This document shows positions 27,840 through 36,320 of a stretch of DNA of 64,000 bases, piece after piece. Source of the DNA: Dolichospermum sp. DET69. GTDB lineage: Bacteria; Cyanobacteriota; Cyanobacteriia; Cyanobacteriales; Nostocaceae. The notes beneath the pieces are model-generated. The model had not been told where the DNA came from. It saw only the letters and a list, made by a program, of their open reading frames with translations, and did no database searches. The DNA lies in NCBI GenBank assembly GCA_017355425.1, contig CP070233.1, positions 4,319,501-4,383,500 of the forward strand. Reading direction: 5' to 3'. Positions within the stretch are counted from its first letter, which is position 1. Each line of letters opens with the position of its first letter. Both the position numbers and the translations under genes were made by a program.

Positions 27840-28261
27840 ATTATTAAGCAATTGTTACAAAAGAATCATTATGGTTATCATTGAGATATTTTAACAAATA
27901 TGAGGAAGCTATTTCTTCGCTAGAGAATTGATCGTCATCCCAGTAAATGTATGTAATTCAGTAATTCCAGAGTTTTAGGTGGGATCGCATTACTGCGAAA
28001 GTGCGGGTTTCGCGGTAGTCAACTTATTCTCATAAATGTTACAATTATTAATATTCCCGAAAACACAAAAAATGTTTGACTTGCTACTGTGTATCTAACT
28101 ATAGATACTTGTGGAAACAAGGAAACAAATATAACCTTTAGTGAGGAAGTACCTAATTTCCCAAAATATGAGCAGCCTGAGTTTATCGGGTGTAACTATC
28201 CCCAAACATTATTCCGTTAACAACTCTATCAGCAAACCCACTATTACCAAAGAGTAGCGCC
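27840..28261. promoter_or_regulatory. Upstream region of the sigma factor gene
   Basis: About 420 bases of AT-rich DNA. GTATCTAACTATAGATAC at 28090-28107 is a near-perfect inverted repeat that could be an operator or a leader hairpin. No Shine-Dalgarno sequence is obvious before 28262 (AAAGAGTAGCGCC). Confidence 0.4.
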
Positions 28262-29218
28262 ATGAAGACCGCTCAATCAGCCACCGACCTCGTGCGGACT
28301 TACCTGCGTGAGATTGGCCGTGTACCACTCCTCACCCACGAAGAAGAGATTTTTTATGGTAAACAGGTGCAACGATCTACTGCCTTGCATGAGATCAGGG
28401 CAGGTCTTGCTACCCAGTTAGGCCATGAACCAACTGTAGAAGAATGGGCAGTAGCCTCTAATATAGAAGTATCAGAATTAAATGGGGCGATCGCTATTGG
28501 TGAAATAGCTAAACGGAAAATGGTAGAAGCCAATCTCCGATTAGTCGTTTCTGTCGCCAAAAAGTACATCAAACGCAATGTTGATTTACTTGACCTGATT
28601 CAAGAAGGCAGTATTGGTATGCAAAGGGGTGTAGAAAAATTTGACCCTACCAAAGGCTATAGATTTTCTACTTATGCCTATTGGTGGATACGTCAAGCCA
28701 TTACTCGTGCTATTGCCGAAAAAGCCCGGACTATTCGCTTACCTATTCATATTACGGAAAAACTCAACAAAATTAAAAAAGCCCAGCGTCAACTTTCCCA
28801 AGGACTAGGACGAGCGCCCACAGTAGCGGAATTATCCCAAGAATTGGACTTAACACCCAAACAGGTGCGAGATTATCTAGAAAAAGCCCGGCTGCCATTA
28901 TCTCTAGACTTGCGGTTAGGAGATAACTATGACACCGAACTGGGGGAAATGTTAGAAGACACAGGGGCAACACCGGAAGATTTTGTGATGCAAACTTCCC
29001 TATCCTATGACTTAGAACGGATGATGTCAGAACTGACTCCCCAACAAAAGGAAGTCATTAGTCTCCGCTTTGGTTTGGTAGATGGACAATCCTTAACTTT
29101 GGCTAAAATTGGTGAAATCCTGAATATTAGCCGAGAACGAGTCCGACAAATTGAACGCGAAGCCTTAAACAAACTTCGCAAATCTAAAGCCACTATGAAT
29201 GAGTATCTTGCAAGTTAG
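28262..29218 (+). CDS. sigD: Group 2 sigma-70 factor
   Basis: A 318-residue primary-like sigma factor. Region 1.2 reads [21 protein letters not shown], region 2 has [28 protein letters not shown] and [17 protein letters not shown] (-10 recognition and melting), region 3 follows, and region 4.2 has [20 protein letters not shown] (-35 recognition). It lacks the long N-terminal region of SigA, which makes it a non-essential group 2 factor used for stress or nutrient shifts. The symbol rests on my memory that sigD follows carB in Anabaena, not on a phylogeny; other group 2 members are possible. Confidence 0.9.
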   Translation: MKTAQSATDLVRTYLREIGRVPLLTHEEEIFYGKQVQRSTALHEIRAGLATQLGHEPTVEEWAVASNIEVSELNGAIAIGEIAKRKMVEANLRLVVSVAKKYIKRNVDLLDLIQEGSIGMQRGVEKFDPTKGYRFSTYAYWWIRQAITRAIAEKARTIRLPIHITEKLNKIKKAQRQLSQGLGRAPTVAELSQELDLTPKQVRDYLEKARLPLSLDLRLGDNYDTELGEMLEDTGATPEDFVMQTSLSYDLERMMSELTPQQKEVISLRFGLVDGQSLTLAKIGEILNISRERVRQIEREALNKLRKSKATMNEYLAS

Positions 29219-29465
29219 TCAGTTGTTATTAGTCAATGATCCGTTTTCTTACGGCTTTATGGGTGGAGTTTCCCCACCCATACTCACTAATAGGTGAAAA
29301 ACACTCCCATTTTGGTACGGTTACACCGACTCCCTCGAAAGGAATAAACTGTTAGATTGGTTGACATAAATTATATAATAGTCAACTAAATCGAATAGGC
29401 AATAACTATCAGTTATTTCAGTCACAAACACCGTCGTTAGTAGTGGCAGTACAGGAGAGTCAAAC

Positions 29466-29810
29466 ATGAGTAACCCATCCAATCGAGTATCAGAATTTTT
29501 TAATAGTGAGTCGGAAGCAACTAATTTATTATGGCAATACGTTAAATCATTAACTCCAGAGACAATTAACCAATTATCTAAACCTACTTCTACTGAAGTG
29601 TTGCAGGTAATGGAACGGAATATTATTGGACTTTTAGGCAATCTTCCTTCAGAACATTTCGGTATTACTATTTCTACTAGTCGTGAAAGCTTAGGTCGCT
29701 TATTGGCATCTGCGATGATTAGTGGTTACTTTTTGCGGAATGCAGAACAAAGAATGGGTTTTGAGATGGTTGTACAGGCAACAGAAGCTAATAATAGCGA
29801 AGTTGAATAA
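29466..29810 (+). CDS. DUF760 protein
   Basis: A 114-residue protein with the DUF760 pattern seen in cyanobacteria and plastid-targeted plant proteins: LLWQYVKSLTPETINQLSKP, VLQVMERNIIGLLGNLP and the ISTSRESLGRLLASAMISGYFLRNAEQRM block. It is soluble and all-helical. The function is unknown; plant relatives have been connected to plastid protein turnover or stress. The gene is monocistronic, closed by a clear intrinsic terminator at 29845. Confidence 0.85.
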   Translation: MSNPSNRVSEFFNSESEATNLLWQYVKSLTPETINQLSKPTSTEVLQVMERNIIGLLGNLPSEHFGITISTSRESLGRLLASAMISGYFLRNAEQRMGFEMVVQATEANNSEVE

Positions 29811-29844
29811 TATTCTTTTAGAAAAATTATCAAAATAAATATCA

Positions 29845-29881
29845 ACTCGGTAGAGATATAATCAGTCTACCGAGTTTTTTT
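29845..29881 (+). terminator. Rho-independent terminator after the DUF760 gene
   Basis: ACTCGGTAGA (29845-29854) pairs perfectly with TCTACCGAGT (29866-29875), followed by a run of seven T. Confidence 0.93.
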
Positions 29882-29889
29882 GTTATTTA

Positions 29890-30321
29890 TTGGTAATGGG
29901 TAATTATATGAATGAAAGTAGTTCTTCTATTCCTCATAAAATTATTGGTGTTGCTGTTATTTGGAATGACCAAAAACAGATTTTAATTGATAAACGGCTT
30001 CCCCAAGGTGCAATGGGTGGTTTATGGGAATTTCCGGGGGGAAAAATTGAAGTTGGTGAAACTATTCAAGAATGTATTAAACGAGAAATTTCGGAAGAGT
30101 TGGGAATAGAAATTGCCGTTGGAAAACATCTGATTACTATTGATCACACCTATAGTCATTTGCGGGTGACTTTGACGGTACATCATTCTCAATATTTAGC
30201 TGGTGTTCCCCAAGCCATAGAATGTGATGAGATTCGCTGGGTAAGTTTGGATGAATTGGATAATTTTACTTTTCCAGAAGCGAATAGGGAAATTATTGCA
30301 GCTTTGAGGAATAAGGATTAA
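29890..30321 (+). CDS. mutT: MutT-type Nudix hydrolase
   Basis: A 143-residue Nudix protein. The Nudix box GGKIEVGETIQECIKREISE followed by ELGI fits G-x5-E-x7-R-E-U-x-E-E-x-G-U exactly. GVAVIWNDQKQILIDKRL at the N-terminus is typical of 8-oxo-dGTP diphosphatase MutT, which removes oxidised guanine nucleotides. The ATG at 29908 (MNESSSS) is as likely a start as 29890; neither has a strong ribosome-binding site. Its start lies close behind the terminator of the previous gene, so a promoter must overlap that stretch. Confidence 0.88.
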   Translation: MVMGNYMNESSSSIPHKIIGVAVIWNDQKQILIDKRLPQGAMGGLWEFPGGKIEVGETIQECIKREISEELGIEIAVGKHLITIDHTYSHLRVTLTVHHSQYLAGVPQAIECDEIRWVSLDELDNFTFPEANREIIAALRNKD

Positions 30322-30340
30322 TAAAAATGATTATTCTGAA

Positions 30341-30625
30341 TTATTTTAATTTATAAGTCTCTCCTTTATTAACTAATATTTCTCCCGTTAATAAATCTTT
30401 CACAGTTGCTAATAAAGTCCGTCGAGAATCAACTTCAAATAACACAGATATTCTATCAAATCCTGCTTCTCCTGGAGGGTTAAGTTTTGCCACACAAACC
30501 TGTTGATTTTGACTATCTAGGGAACGATAACTTTCTTGATGTTCAAGAGTGCTGCTGGTCATTCTTCCCGACGCATCAAAAGCAATTTCCGTTTGTGACA
30601 TATCACCTAATTCACCAATATCTAA
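30341..30625 (-). pseudogene. C-terminal fragment of a cyanobacterial Hsp70-family protein
   Basis: The minus strand encodes NNLLDIGELGDMSQTEIAFD, a mid section NPPGEAGFDRISVLFEVDSR, and ends GETYKLK, resembling the C-terminal substrate-binding end of atypical cyanobacterial Hsp70 proteins. The 5' part of the gene is missing and is replaced by a MITE starting at ~30622. The ATG at 30601 is an internal Met rather than a real start. Identification of the family is by resemblance only. Confidence 0.5.
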
Positions 30626-30783
30626 GAGGTTGTTTGAAAACTTTTTCGTGTGGTATCTAACACCCGCAGATCCCCCTAAATCCCCCTTAAAAAGGGGGAC
30701 TTTGAGGAATTTAGCCCCCCTTTGTAAGGGGGGGGTTGGGGGGATCTCGATTAATTCTGATACTTTTCAAACATCCTCTAAGC
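30622..30783. mobile_element. MITE with GATCCCCC core
   Basis: The ends TAAGAGGTTGTTTGAAAA and (reverse) TTAGAGGATGTTTGAAAA are inverted repeats. Inside, AGATCCCCCTAAATCCCCC and GGGGGTTGGGGGGATCTCG form a second inverted pair. Related elements lie at 33.63-33.77 and 33.92-34.08 kb. It separates two truncated pseudogenes. Confidence 0.7.
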
Positions 30784-31150
30784 TACCGACGTTTTTTAAT
30801 GATTCATTGGCGGTGTAAAATTCTAAGATTCCAGTTTGTCTAACTGCTTGTTTTTTCTCTTCTAATACTCTATCAATATCTGTTTCGTTGACTTGTCCTT
30901 TTGCTGCTAAAGCTGCGGCTAAAACTCTTCTAATTCTGGCGCGACTTAATCCTTGACAGGCTTTGATTAATTGTTCTTTTCCTAGTCCATTTAAGTTAAG
31001 TTTTTCGGGGACTATTAATTGATGAATTAAATAATCAATTTCTTGGATGTTGGGTAAGGGAAAATCAATAACTGTAACTTCTTCTTGTAGTTCCGGGGGA
31101 ATGGTTAATGTATGACTGGTGAGGATGAGGGTTTGGCGTGTGCTATTATT
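30776..31150 (-). pseudogene. Fragment of a Ycf46-like AAA+ ATPase
   Basis: About 124 open codons on the minus strand read RQTLILTSHTLTIPPEL, then PLPNIQEIDYLIHQLIVPEK and LIKACQGLSRARIRRVLAAA, ending NESLKNVG. These match the segment preceding the AAA+ core of Ycf46-type ATPases; the Walker motifs that should follow KNVGGLD are gone. Both ends are cut by repeat elements (MITE at 30622-30783, repeat at 31151-31494). Confidence 0.6.
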
Positions 31151-31494
31151 GTCAGAATCAGGATGACCAGGATTTGAGGATGTACAGGATGTGATTGTTT
31201 AATTATTGGTTAGTTGTTAATGATTAGTATAGAGAAAAGTGAATATTCATGAAGTGAGATGGAAAATTATTGTCTGATAGCGAAGCGTGGCGTAAGCCAT
31301 ATCAGGATGTCCAGGATTTAAGGATGTACAGGATGTGATTGTTTAATTATTGGTTAGTTGTTAATGATTAGTATAGAGAAAAGTGAATATTCATGAAGTG
31401 AGATGGAAGAATAAATATATGAATCTCATCTATCAATCATCAAATAACAATCCTGTCAATCCTCTAATCCTGGTTATCCTGATTCAGACAAATT
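31151..31494. repeat. Composite repeat: inverted ends and a 107-bp internal direct duplication
   Basis: 31158-31264 and 31301-31407 are nearly identical direct copies (from ATCAGGATG to GAGATGGAA). The outer sequences CAGAATCAGGATGACCAGGA and (reverse, ending 31490) CTGAATCAGGATAACCAGGA are inverted repeats. Non-coding; ATCAGGAT-type repeats are common in cyanobacterial intergenic DNA. Confidence 0.75.
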
Positions 31495-31640
31495 CATCAA
31501 ATAACCATGAGGTTGAATTTATTTAAATCACAAAAATATCCACAGCCACAATCCATTAAAATTAATTAAAATTATTTATTTATCAACGATGATTTTCTAC
31601 AATAGTTAAAAAGACTTTTATAAAAGGTGTAAGTAAAAAA

Positions 31641-32099
31641 ATGTCTAAAACCGTTGCTGACGTGATGAGTCGTGATCCTATTCTCGTTCATCCTCAAACT
31701 CCCTTAAAAGAAGCCATCCAAATTTTAGCAGAAAAACGAATTAGCGGTTTACCTGTAATTGATGATGCAGGTAAATTAGTAGGAATTATCTCAGAAACAG
31801 ACTTGATGTGGCAAGAAACTGGTGTCACTCCCCCAGCTTACATCATGATTTTGGATAGTGTGATTTATTTACAAAATCCTGCCACCTATGACCGAGATTT
31901 ACATAAGGCTTTAGGACAAACTGTAGGGGAAGTTATGAGTAAAAATCCTCTTACTATTTCTCCTGATAAACCATTAAGAGAAGCAGCAAAACTAATACAA
32001 GAACACAAAGTTCACCGTCTCCCAGTCCTTGACAGTGTGGGTAAGGTAATTGGTATTCTAACTCGTGGTGATATTATTCGCTCTATGGCTACTGAGTAG
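31641..32099 (+). CDS. Tandem CBS-domain protein
   Basis: A 152-residue protein made of two CBS domains: VADVMSRDPILVHPQTPLKE to DDAGKLVGIISETDLM (about 5-60) and VGEVMSKNPLTISPDKPLRE to DSVGKVIGILTRGDIIRSM (about 90-148). The pair forms a Bateman module that usually binds adenine nucleotides and senses energy state. There is no effector domain, so it may act on a partner protein. The start is supported by AAGGTG upstream and the standard SKTVADVM N-terminus. Confidence 0.92.
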   Translation: MSKTVADVMSRDPILVHPQTPLKEAIQILAEKRISGLPVIDDAGKLVGIISETDLMWQETGVTPPAYIMILDSVIYLQNPATYDRDLHKALGQTVGEVMSKNPLTISPDKPLREAAKLIQEHKVHRLPVLDSVGKVIGILTRGDIIRSMATE

Positions 32100-32183
32100 A
32101 TATTGGGGAGTAGAGGAATAGGGTACACAAATATTCTTTTGCAACTGACAACTGACAACTGACCACTGACAAAGGACAATTAA

Positions 32184-32846
32184 ATGAGTGTTTCGGCTGA
32201 TAGTATCAAAGAGTTACTGAGTTCTGAAAATTTAGGCGATCGCTTGCGTGCAGTCAATCAAATTCGGGAACTAGAACCACAAATTGGTTTAGAATTAGTA
32301 CAGATTGCTATTAGTGATAGTAGTGCGCGGGTGCGTTATTCAGCGGTAAGTCAAATGGATACCCTGGGAACACAGGATTTACCATTATCCTTGAAGATAT
32401 TACGGGGTTTACTGAATGATCCTGAAGCAGATGTTCAAGCAGCCGCAGCAGACTGTTTAGGTGCGCTAAAATTACATGACGCTTTTGAAGATATAGAAAA
32501 GCTTTATCAGAAAACACCAGAATGGTTGGTAAAGTTTAGCATTATTGCCACATTAGGAGAATTAGGAGATCCGCGAGGCTTTGAATTACTAATACAAGCA
32601 CTGGCTTCAGATAATGGCTTAATTCAAACTGCGGCCATTAGTTCTTTTGGTGAGTTGGGAGATCCAAAAGCAGTTCCTCTCCTAGTTCCTTACAGCACTA
32701 ATCCAGATTGGCAAGTGCGTTATAGAGTTGTTCAAGCATTAACTCGCTTGGGCAATGATGAAGCTAAATCTGTTTTAGCAACTTTGGTAAATGACGAAGT
32801 AGAAGCCATATCTAATGAAGCTAAAAAAGCTTTGGAATTAGTTTAA
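32184..32846 (+). CDS. nblB: HEAT-repeat protein, NblB-like (phycobilisome degradation)
   Basis: A 220-residue protein of HEAT-like/PBS-lyase repeats: RLRAVNQIRELEPQIGLELV, ARVRYSAVSQMDTLG, DVQAAAADCLGALK, IIATLGELGDPRGFELLIQA, ISSFGELGDPKAVPLLVPY, VRYRVVQALTRLGNDEAK. Length and opening match cyanobacterial NblB, needed for phycobilisome breakdown under nutrient starvation, probably by attacking or binding chromophorylated phycobiliprotein. I recall nblB lying a few genes after carB-sigD in Anabaena, consistent with this order. AAAGGA upstream, embedded in an STRR stretch, provides the ribosome-binding site. Confidence 0.8.
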   Translation: MSVSADSIKELLSSENLGDRLRAVNQIRELEPQIGLELVQIAISDSSARVRYSAVSQMDTLGTQDLPLSLKILRGLLNDPEADVQAAAADCLGALKLHDAFEDIEKLYQKTPEWLVKFSIIATLGELGDPRGFELLIQALASDNGLIQTAAISSFGELGDPKAVPLLVPYSTNPDWQVRYRVVQALTRLGNDEAKSVLATLVNDEVEAISNEAKKALELV

Positions 32847-32853
32847 ATCTTAT

Positions 32854-33039
32854 AGATCCCCGACTTCTTAGAGGATACTGCTGGCAAATAGGGGGTCACA
32901 CCCCCCAGTCCCACGATAAAACAAGGTTTTCGGCAAGCGATCGCATAATTATGATTACACCGTAAACCCTATAAAATCGTAGGGGTGAGGGGTGATACCC
33001 CTGAATGACCAGCGGTATCCTTAGAGAAGTCGGGGATCT
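32854..33039. mobile_element. MITE, 186 bp, between convergent genes
   Basis: Inverted termini of 31 bp at 32854-32884 and 33009-33039 (AGATCCCCGACTTCT and AGAAGTCGGGGATCT) with three or four mismatches. It starts 8 bp after the nblB stop and ends 5 bp before the stop of the DUF456 gene, so it fills the whole gap and could act as terminator for both. Confidence 0.8.
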
Positions 33040-33043
33040 GAGA

Positions 33044-33562
33044 TTAACCACCATATACCTGCGGCCAAGTCGTCAGTAAAAAGACTACAACCGCGCTGAT
33101 AGCTAAGACACCTTGAATTAAATTCCCGACAACTGTTCCGACGGTAATTCCTATACCAGCTTTCACCGCAGGCCATAATTGACGTTGGTAAAGAAACTCA
33201 CCCACAATCGCTCCTAACAGTGGTCCGAATAAAATTCCTAATAAGGGTCCACCAAAAGGTAAAGCAGGCAATAATCCGAAAAATCCCAGTAATAAACCCA
33301 CAAACGCGCCAATTTGTCCCCACTTACTAGCACCGGCTTGTTTTGCTCCGATGTAACCCGCGAGGAAATCAACACCCATACTCAAGACTAAAACAATAAT
33401 TGTGACAATCAGGGGAATTTTGATCGCTGCAAAGGAATGACTGACAATTCCCCAGATAATAATAGATATTAAAATTAAACTGCTTCCAGGTATAGCTGGA
33501 ACTACAGCACCAATAATACCTACTAACATGACAGCAATTAACAGCCAATAAATAATTTGCAT
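33044..33562 (-). CDS. DUF456 membrane protein
   Basis: A 172-residue very hydrophobic protein with about five membrane segments rich in Gly, Leu and Ile. GAVVPAIPGSSLILISIIIW, DFLAGYIGAKQAGASKWGQI and GPLLGAIVGEFLYQRQ are DUF456 hallmarks. The glycine-rich repeated hairpins suggest re-entrant or tightly packed helices. No function is established. It is monocistronic and flanked by miniature elements on both sides. Confidence 0.85.
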   Translation of the reverse strand: MQIIYWLLIAVMLVGIIGAVVPAIPGSSLILISIIIWGIVSHSFAAIKIPLIVTIIVLVLSMGVDFLAGYIGAKQAGASKWGQIGAFVGLLLGFFGLLPALPFGGPLLGILFGPLLGAIVGEFLYQRQLWPAVKAGIGITVGTVVGNLIQGVLAISAVVVFLLTTWPQVYGG

Positions 33563-34143
33563 AATTAGAAAATAGTAGGTTGGGTTAAGCGACAGCGCAA
33601 CCCAACAAAGTTGAAAAAATGTTGGGTTTCCTTACAGGATGTTTTAAAAGTCCTTCGTCATGTATCTAAAGTATTGAGATCCCCCTAAATCCCCCTTGAA
33701 AAGGGGGACTTTGACTCTAATTCCCCCCTTTTTAAGCTATCCATTACCGGGATCTTTCTTAACATTCGTGAGAGCGATCGCTCTCAAACCCCAAACCTTA
33801 ATCCTCCGTTGATGATTCTCAATAAAATAAGGGTTTTATCAAGAAGAATAAGGTACATTTTGTCAAGAGTAGGGAAATTTTCAAGCGTTGAAACCGTTGC
33901 CACATAAATGTTTCAAGATTGTTAAGAAAGATGTGGGTAATGGATAGCTTAAAAAGGGGGGAATTAGAGTCAAAGTCCCCCTTTTTAAGGGGGATTTAGG
34001 GGGATCGGATAACGTTTAGCATCCTGTCTAGAGATGTGTGTACACCGTAGCTTTTTAAGGGGGTTAGGGGGGATCTCTTGATACAACTTAATACTTTATA
34101 AACATTCTCTTCAGTCAACCCAACCTACTGCTGACAAAATTTA
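33563..34143. repeat. Pair of inverted ~88-bp repeat copies in an intergenic region
   Basis: 33678-33765 and 33919-34006 are almost perfect inverted copies (from GATCCCCCTAAATCCCCC to TCTTTCTTAACA). The ~150-bp centre contains GAGAGCGATCGCTCTC, a perfect palindrome around a HIP1 octamer at ~33770-33785. A third partial copy (TTTTTAAGGGGGTTAGG) lies at ~34052. The arrangement can form a very long cruciform. No gene is supported here. Confidence 0.8.
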
Positions 34144-34782
34144 TTACTCATTACCAAGGGTTACAGCCAACTTATCAGCAATTCCCCCAATCCAGTTTTC
34201 ATCTTGTTTTGTATAACTGCGGGGAGCATTTGCAGCTAAAATCAAAACCCCTTGATTTCCAATAGGTTGACAAATTACACCTTGAGTATTTTCTGGCAAA
34301 TAATCAAATTCGATTTTACCAGGATAGACATACAAAGCAACTAAATAAATTGGCTTTTGTGTTTCTAATACTTTTTTTAAGATTATTCCTGGTGTCACTT
34401 CTGATTTAGCAGCCAGAATACCGCGACGCAATATAACTTTACCTTGATAGTAGACTATAAGCGATCGCGTGACTGTATTTGTTAATAATAACCGCGTTGC
34501 CCAGGCTAATTCTATTTTCACGGTTTCTGGTAAATCTGCTGCTAAAAAAAATCCCTCTTCTCCAATTAGTTCTACTGTTTCAGGTGTGCGTGGCTGTACC
34601 TGTTGCCAAATTAAACCCGTTAAAATCAATACCGCACTCAAAATTACCCCCAGCACATCTCCCCGTGCTTGGGAGTTAGTCAGATCCGGTGTTAACAACC
34701 GATTCATTAACAAAAGTACAGCACCTAAACCCCCAACTACTAAGGGTAAACGCCGTAAAATTCGATTAGGGTCATTAGTCAT
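34144..34782 (-). CDS. Cofactor assembly of complex C subunit B (CCB) protein
   Basis: A 212-residue protein with two N-terminal membrane segments (LPLVVGGLGAVLLLMNRLL and VLGVILSAVLILTGLIW), then a soluble domain with ELAWATRLLLTNTVTRSL and CQPIGNQGVLILAANAPRSY. It matches CCB2/CCB4-type proteins, which attach heme c(i) covalently to cytochrome b6 of the b6f complex through one bond at the stromal/cytoplasmic side. The start codon is followed upstream by heptamer STRR rather than a normal leader. rpaB is next upstream in the same direction, ~200 bp away. Confidence 0.85.
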   Translation of the reverse strand: MTNDPNRILRRLPLVVGGLGAVLLLMNRLLTPDLTNSQARGDVLGVILSAVLILTGLIWQQVQPRTPETVELIGEEGFFLAADLPETVKIELAWATRLLLTNTVTRSLIVYYQGKVILRRGILAAKSEVTPGIILKKVLETQKPIYLVALYVYPGKIEFDYLPENTQGVICQPIGNQGVLILAANAPRSYTKQDENWIGGIADKLAVTLGNE

Positions 34783-34982
34783 TGGTCATTGGTCATTGGT
34801 CATTAGTCATTGGTCATTAGTCATTAGTCATTGGTCATTGGTCATTGGTCATTGGGTTATTCACCTCCCCTACTTCCCCTACTTCTTCTCTGTCAACTGT
34901 CAACTGTCAACCGTCAACCGTCAACTGTCAACTGTCAACCGTCAACCGTCAACCGTCAACCGTCAACTGTCAACTGTCAACT
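34776..34982. repeat. Two blocks of STRR heptamers between rpaB and the CCB gene
   Basis: 34776-34858 is built of GGTCATT/AGTCATT units and 34889-34982 of AACTGTC/AACCGTC units. The second block touches the stop codon of rpaB (34981). Different heptamer families placed side by side are typical of Nostocales. Confidence 0.9.
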
Positions 34983-35709
34983 ACTCTTCCCCTGGTTCTA
35001 GTATGCGTTGGAAAAGATAACCAGTACCTCTAGCAGTGAGAATTAATTCTGGGTTACTAGGATCATCTTCTAATTTTGCCCGTAACCGAGAGATATGTAC
35101 ATCTACAACGCGAGTATCTACATGGCGTTCAGGAGTATATCCCCATACTTCTTGCAAAATCTCGGAACGGGAAAAAGCTTCACCAGAACGACTAACTAAT
35201 AATTCTAATAAGCTGAACTCCATACCAGTTAAGCGAATCCGCTCATCACCTTTATAAACTTGACGCTTATTTGTATCAATTTTGATGGTGCTGACATGAA
35301 TCACTCCAGAACTAGGAATACCATTTGCACCTGTTTTGTCTACCCGTCGCAATACTGAGCGAATCCGCGCTTCTAGTTCTTTGGGAGAGAATGGTTTCAC
35401 TACATAATCATCAGCGCCCAATTCTAAGCCCGTGATGCGATCTGCTACATCTCCCAAAGCTGTGAGCATAATAATGGGGACATCTGATTCTTTGCGTAAT
35501 TCTTGACAAACGCCATAACCATCTAGTTTTGGCATCATTACATCTAAAACTACTAGGTCTGGTTCAGATTTGCGAAATATTTCTAAAGCTTCCTCTCCAT
35601 CCCCTGCTGTCACCACATCGTAGCCAATCATGGAAAGGCGTGTTTCCAAAATCCGCCGAATGCTGGCTTCGTCGTCTACTACCAGGATTTTTTCTTTATG
35701 ACTTTCCAA
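34981..35709 (-). CDS. rpaB: OmpR-type response regulator RpaB
   Basis: A 242-residue regulator with a receiver domain (VVDDEASIRRIL, phospho-acceptor Asp56 in LVVLDVMMPKLDGYG, Lys in DDYVVKPFSPKELEARI) and a winged-helix effector domain (RLTGMEFSLLELLVSRSGEA, TRVVDVHISRLRAKLEDDP, GTGYLFQRI). The combination and the terminus FQRILEPGEE agree with RpaB, the essential cyanobacterial regulator paired with Hik33/NblS. It binds HLR1 sites and controls high-light genes and photosystem I expression. The sensor gene is not in the window. Confidence 0.95.
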   Translation of the reverse strand: MESHKEKILVVDDEASIRRILETRLSMIGYDVVTAGDGEEALEIFRKSEPDLVVLDVMMPKLDGYGVCQELRKESDVPIIMLTALGDVADRITGLELGADDYVVKPFSPKELEARIRSVLRRVDKTGANGIPSSGVIHVSTIKIDTNKRQVYKGDERIRLTGMEFSLLELLVSRSGEAFSRSEILQEVWGYTPERHVDTRVVDVHISRLRAKLEDDPSNPELILTARGTGYLFQRILEPGEE

Positions 35710-36320
35710 TTTTTGTCATGCTCCTTAACTAAAATTTTTCATGATTAATTCTTTAGCTTAACCGACAGAAGCCCCACGTCTGAGCCGATAGGGCCGCGAG
35801 GGATGAATGGCGCGTGAATTGACGACGGTTTTCCTACCAACGCGACAGCAAGGAAGGAAGACATGGAGACAATTCACAAATTTTGTGTTATGAACTGAGT
35901 ATCTCGACAAGGCGAGAGAATAGCGATAATCAAGCTAGATACATGATCATTTTTGTTGATTAACCTTGATTTTGCCTTAGAAGGGGTCAGCCTATCGCCT
36001 TAACATCAGTCTTGTTGTTCTCGAAGAGCAAAAAGCTGTTAACTTGGTAGGAAGCCTATACTTCCCTTGCGGGTAAGTGTAGGTAGTTCACTATCATAAT
36101 ATTAAGATATCATTGCTCTCAATTGATTTGGAAAAAGCTTCTAACTATTACTATTAAGTAATGGGACACAATTAATTACACAACTGATTTTTCTGTTCCC
36201 TGTTCCCTGTTCCCTGTTCCCTCTCTCAACAAGTGAATTTAATTTTGTCCGACTACTTATTAGATTTGCGTTTTTTCCAAAATTTAAGAAATAATTAAGA
36301 TTATTAACTAAAATTTAAAC
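35710..36320. other. Long divergent region between rpaB and radA with a GC-rich patch
   Basis: About 610 bases. 35765-35865 is GC-rich for this genome (AGAAGCCCCACG ... GGCGCGTGAATTGACGACGG) and looks structured; it might be a leader RNA or the remnant of an IS200/IS605 end, but I cannot decide. 36193-36224 carries TGTTCCC repeats. AT-rich DNA with the radA promoter follows. No gene is supported. Confidence 0.4.

Noticed and set aside
35765-35865. IS200/IS605 right-end remnant upstream of rpaB
   Set aside because: AGAAGCCCCACG resembles some IS605 ends, but the flanking hairpin is poor and no tnpA or tnpB remnant is present; left as an unexplained GC-rich patch.
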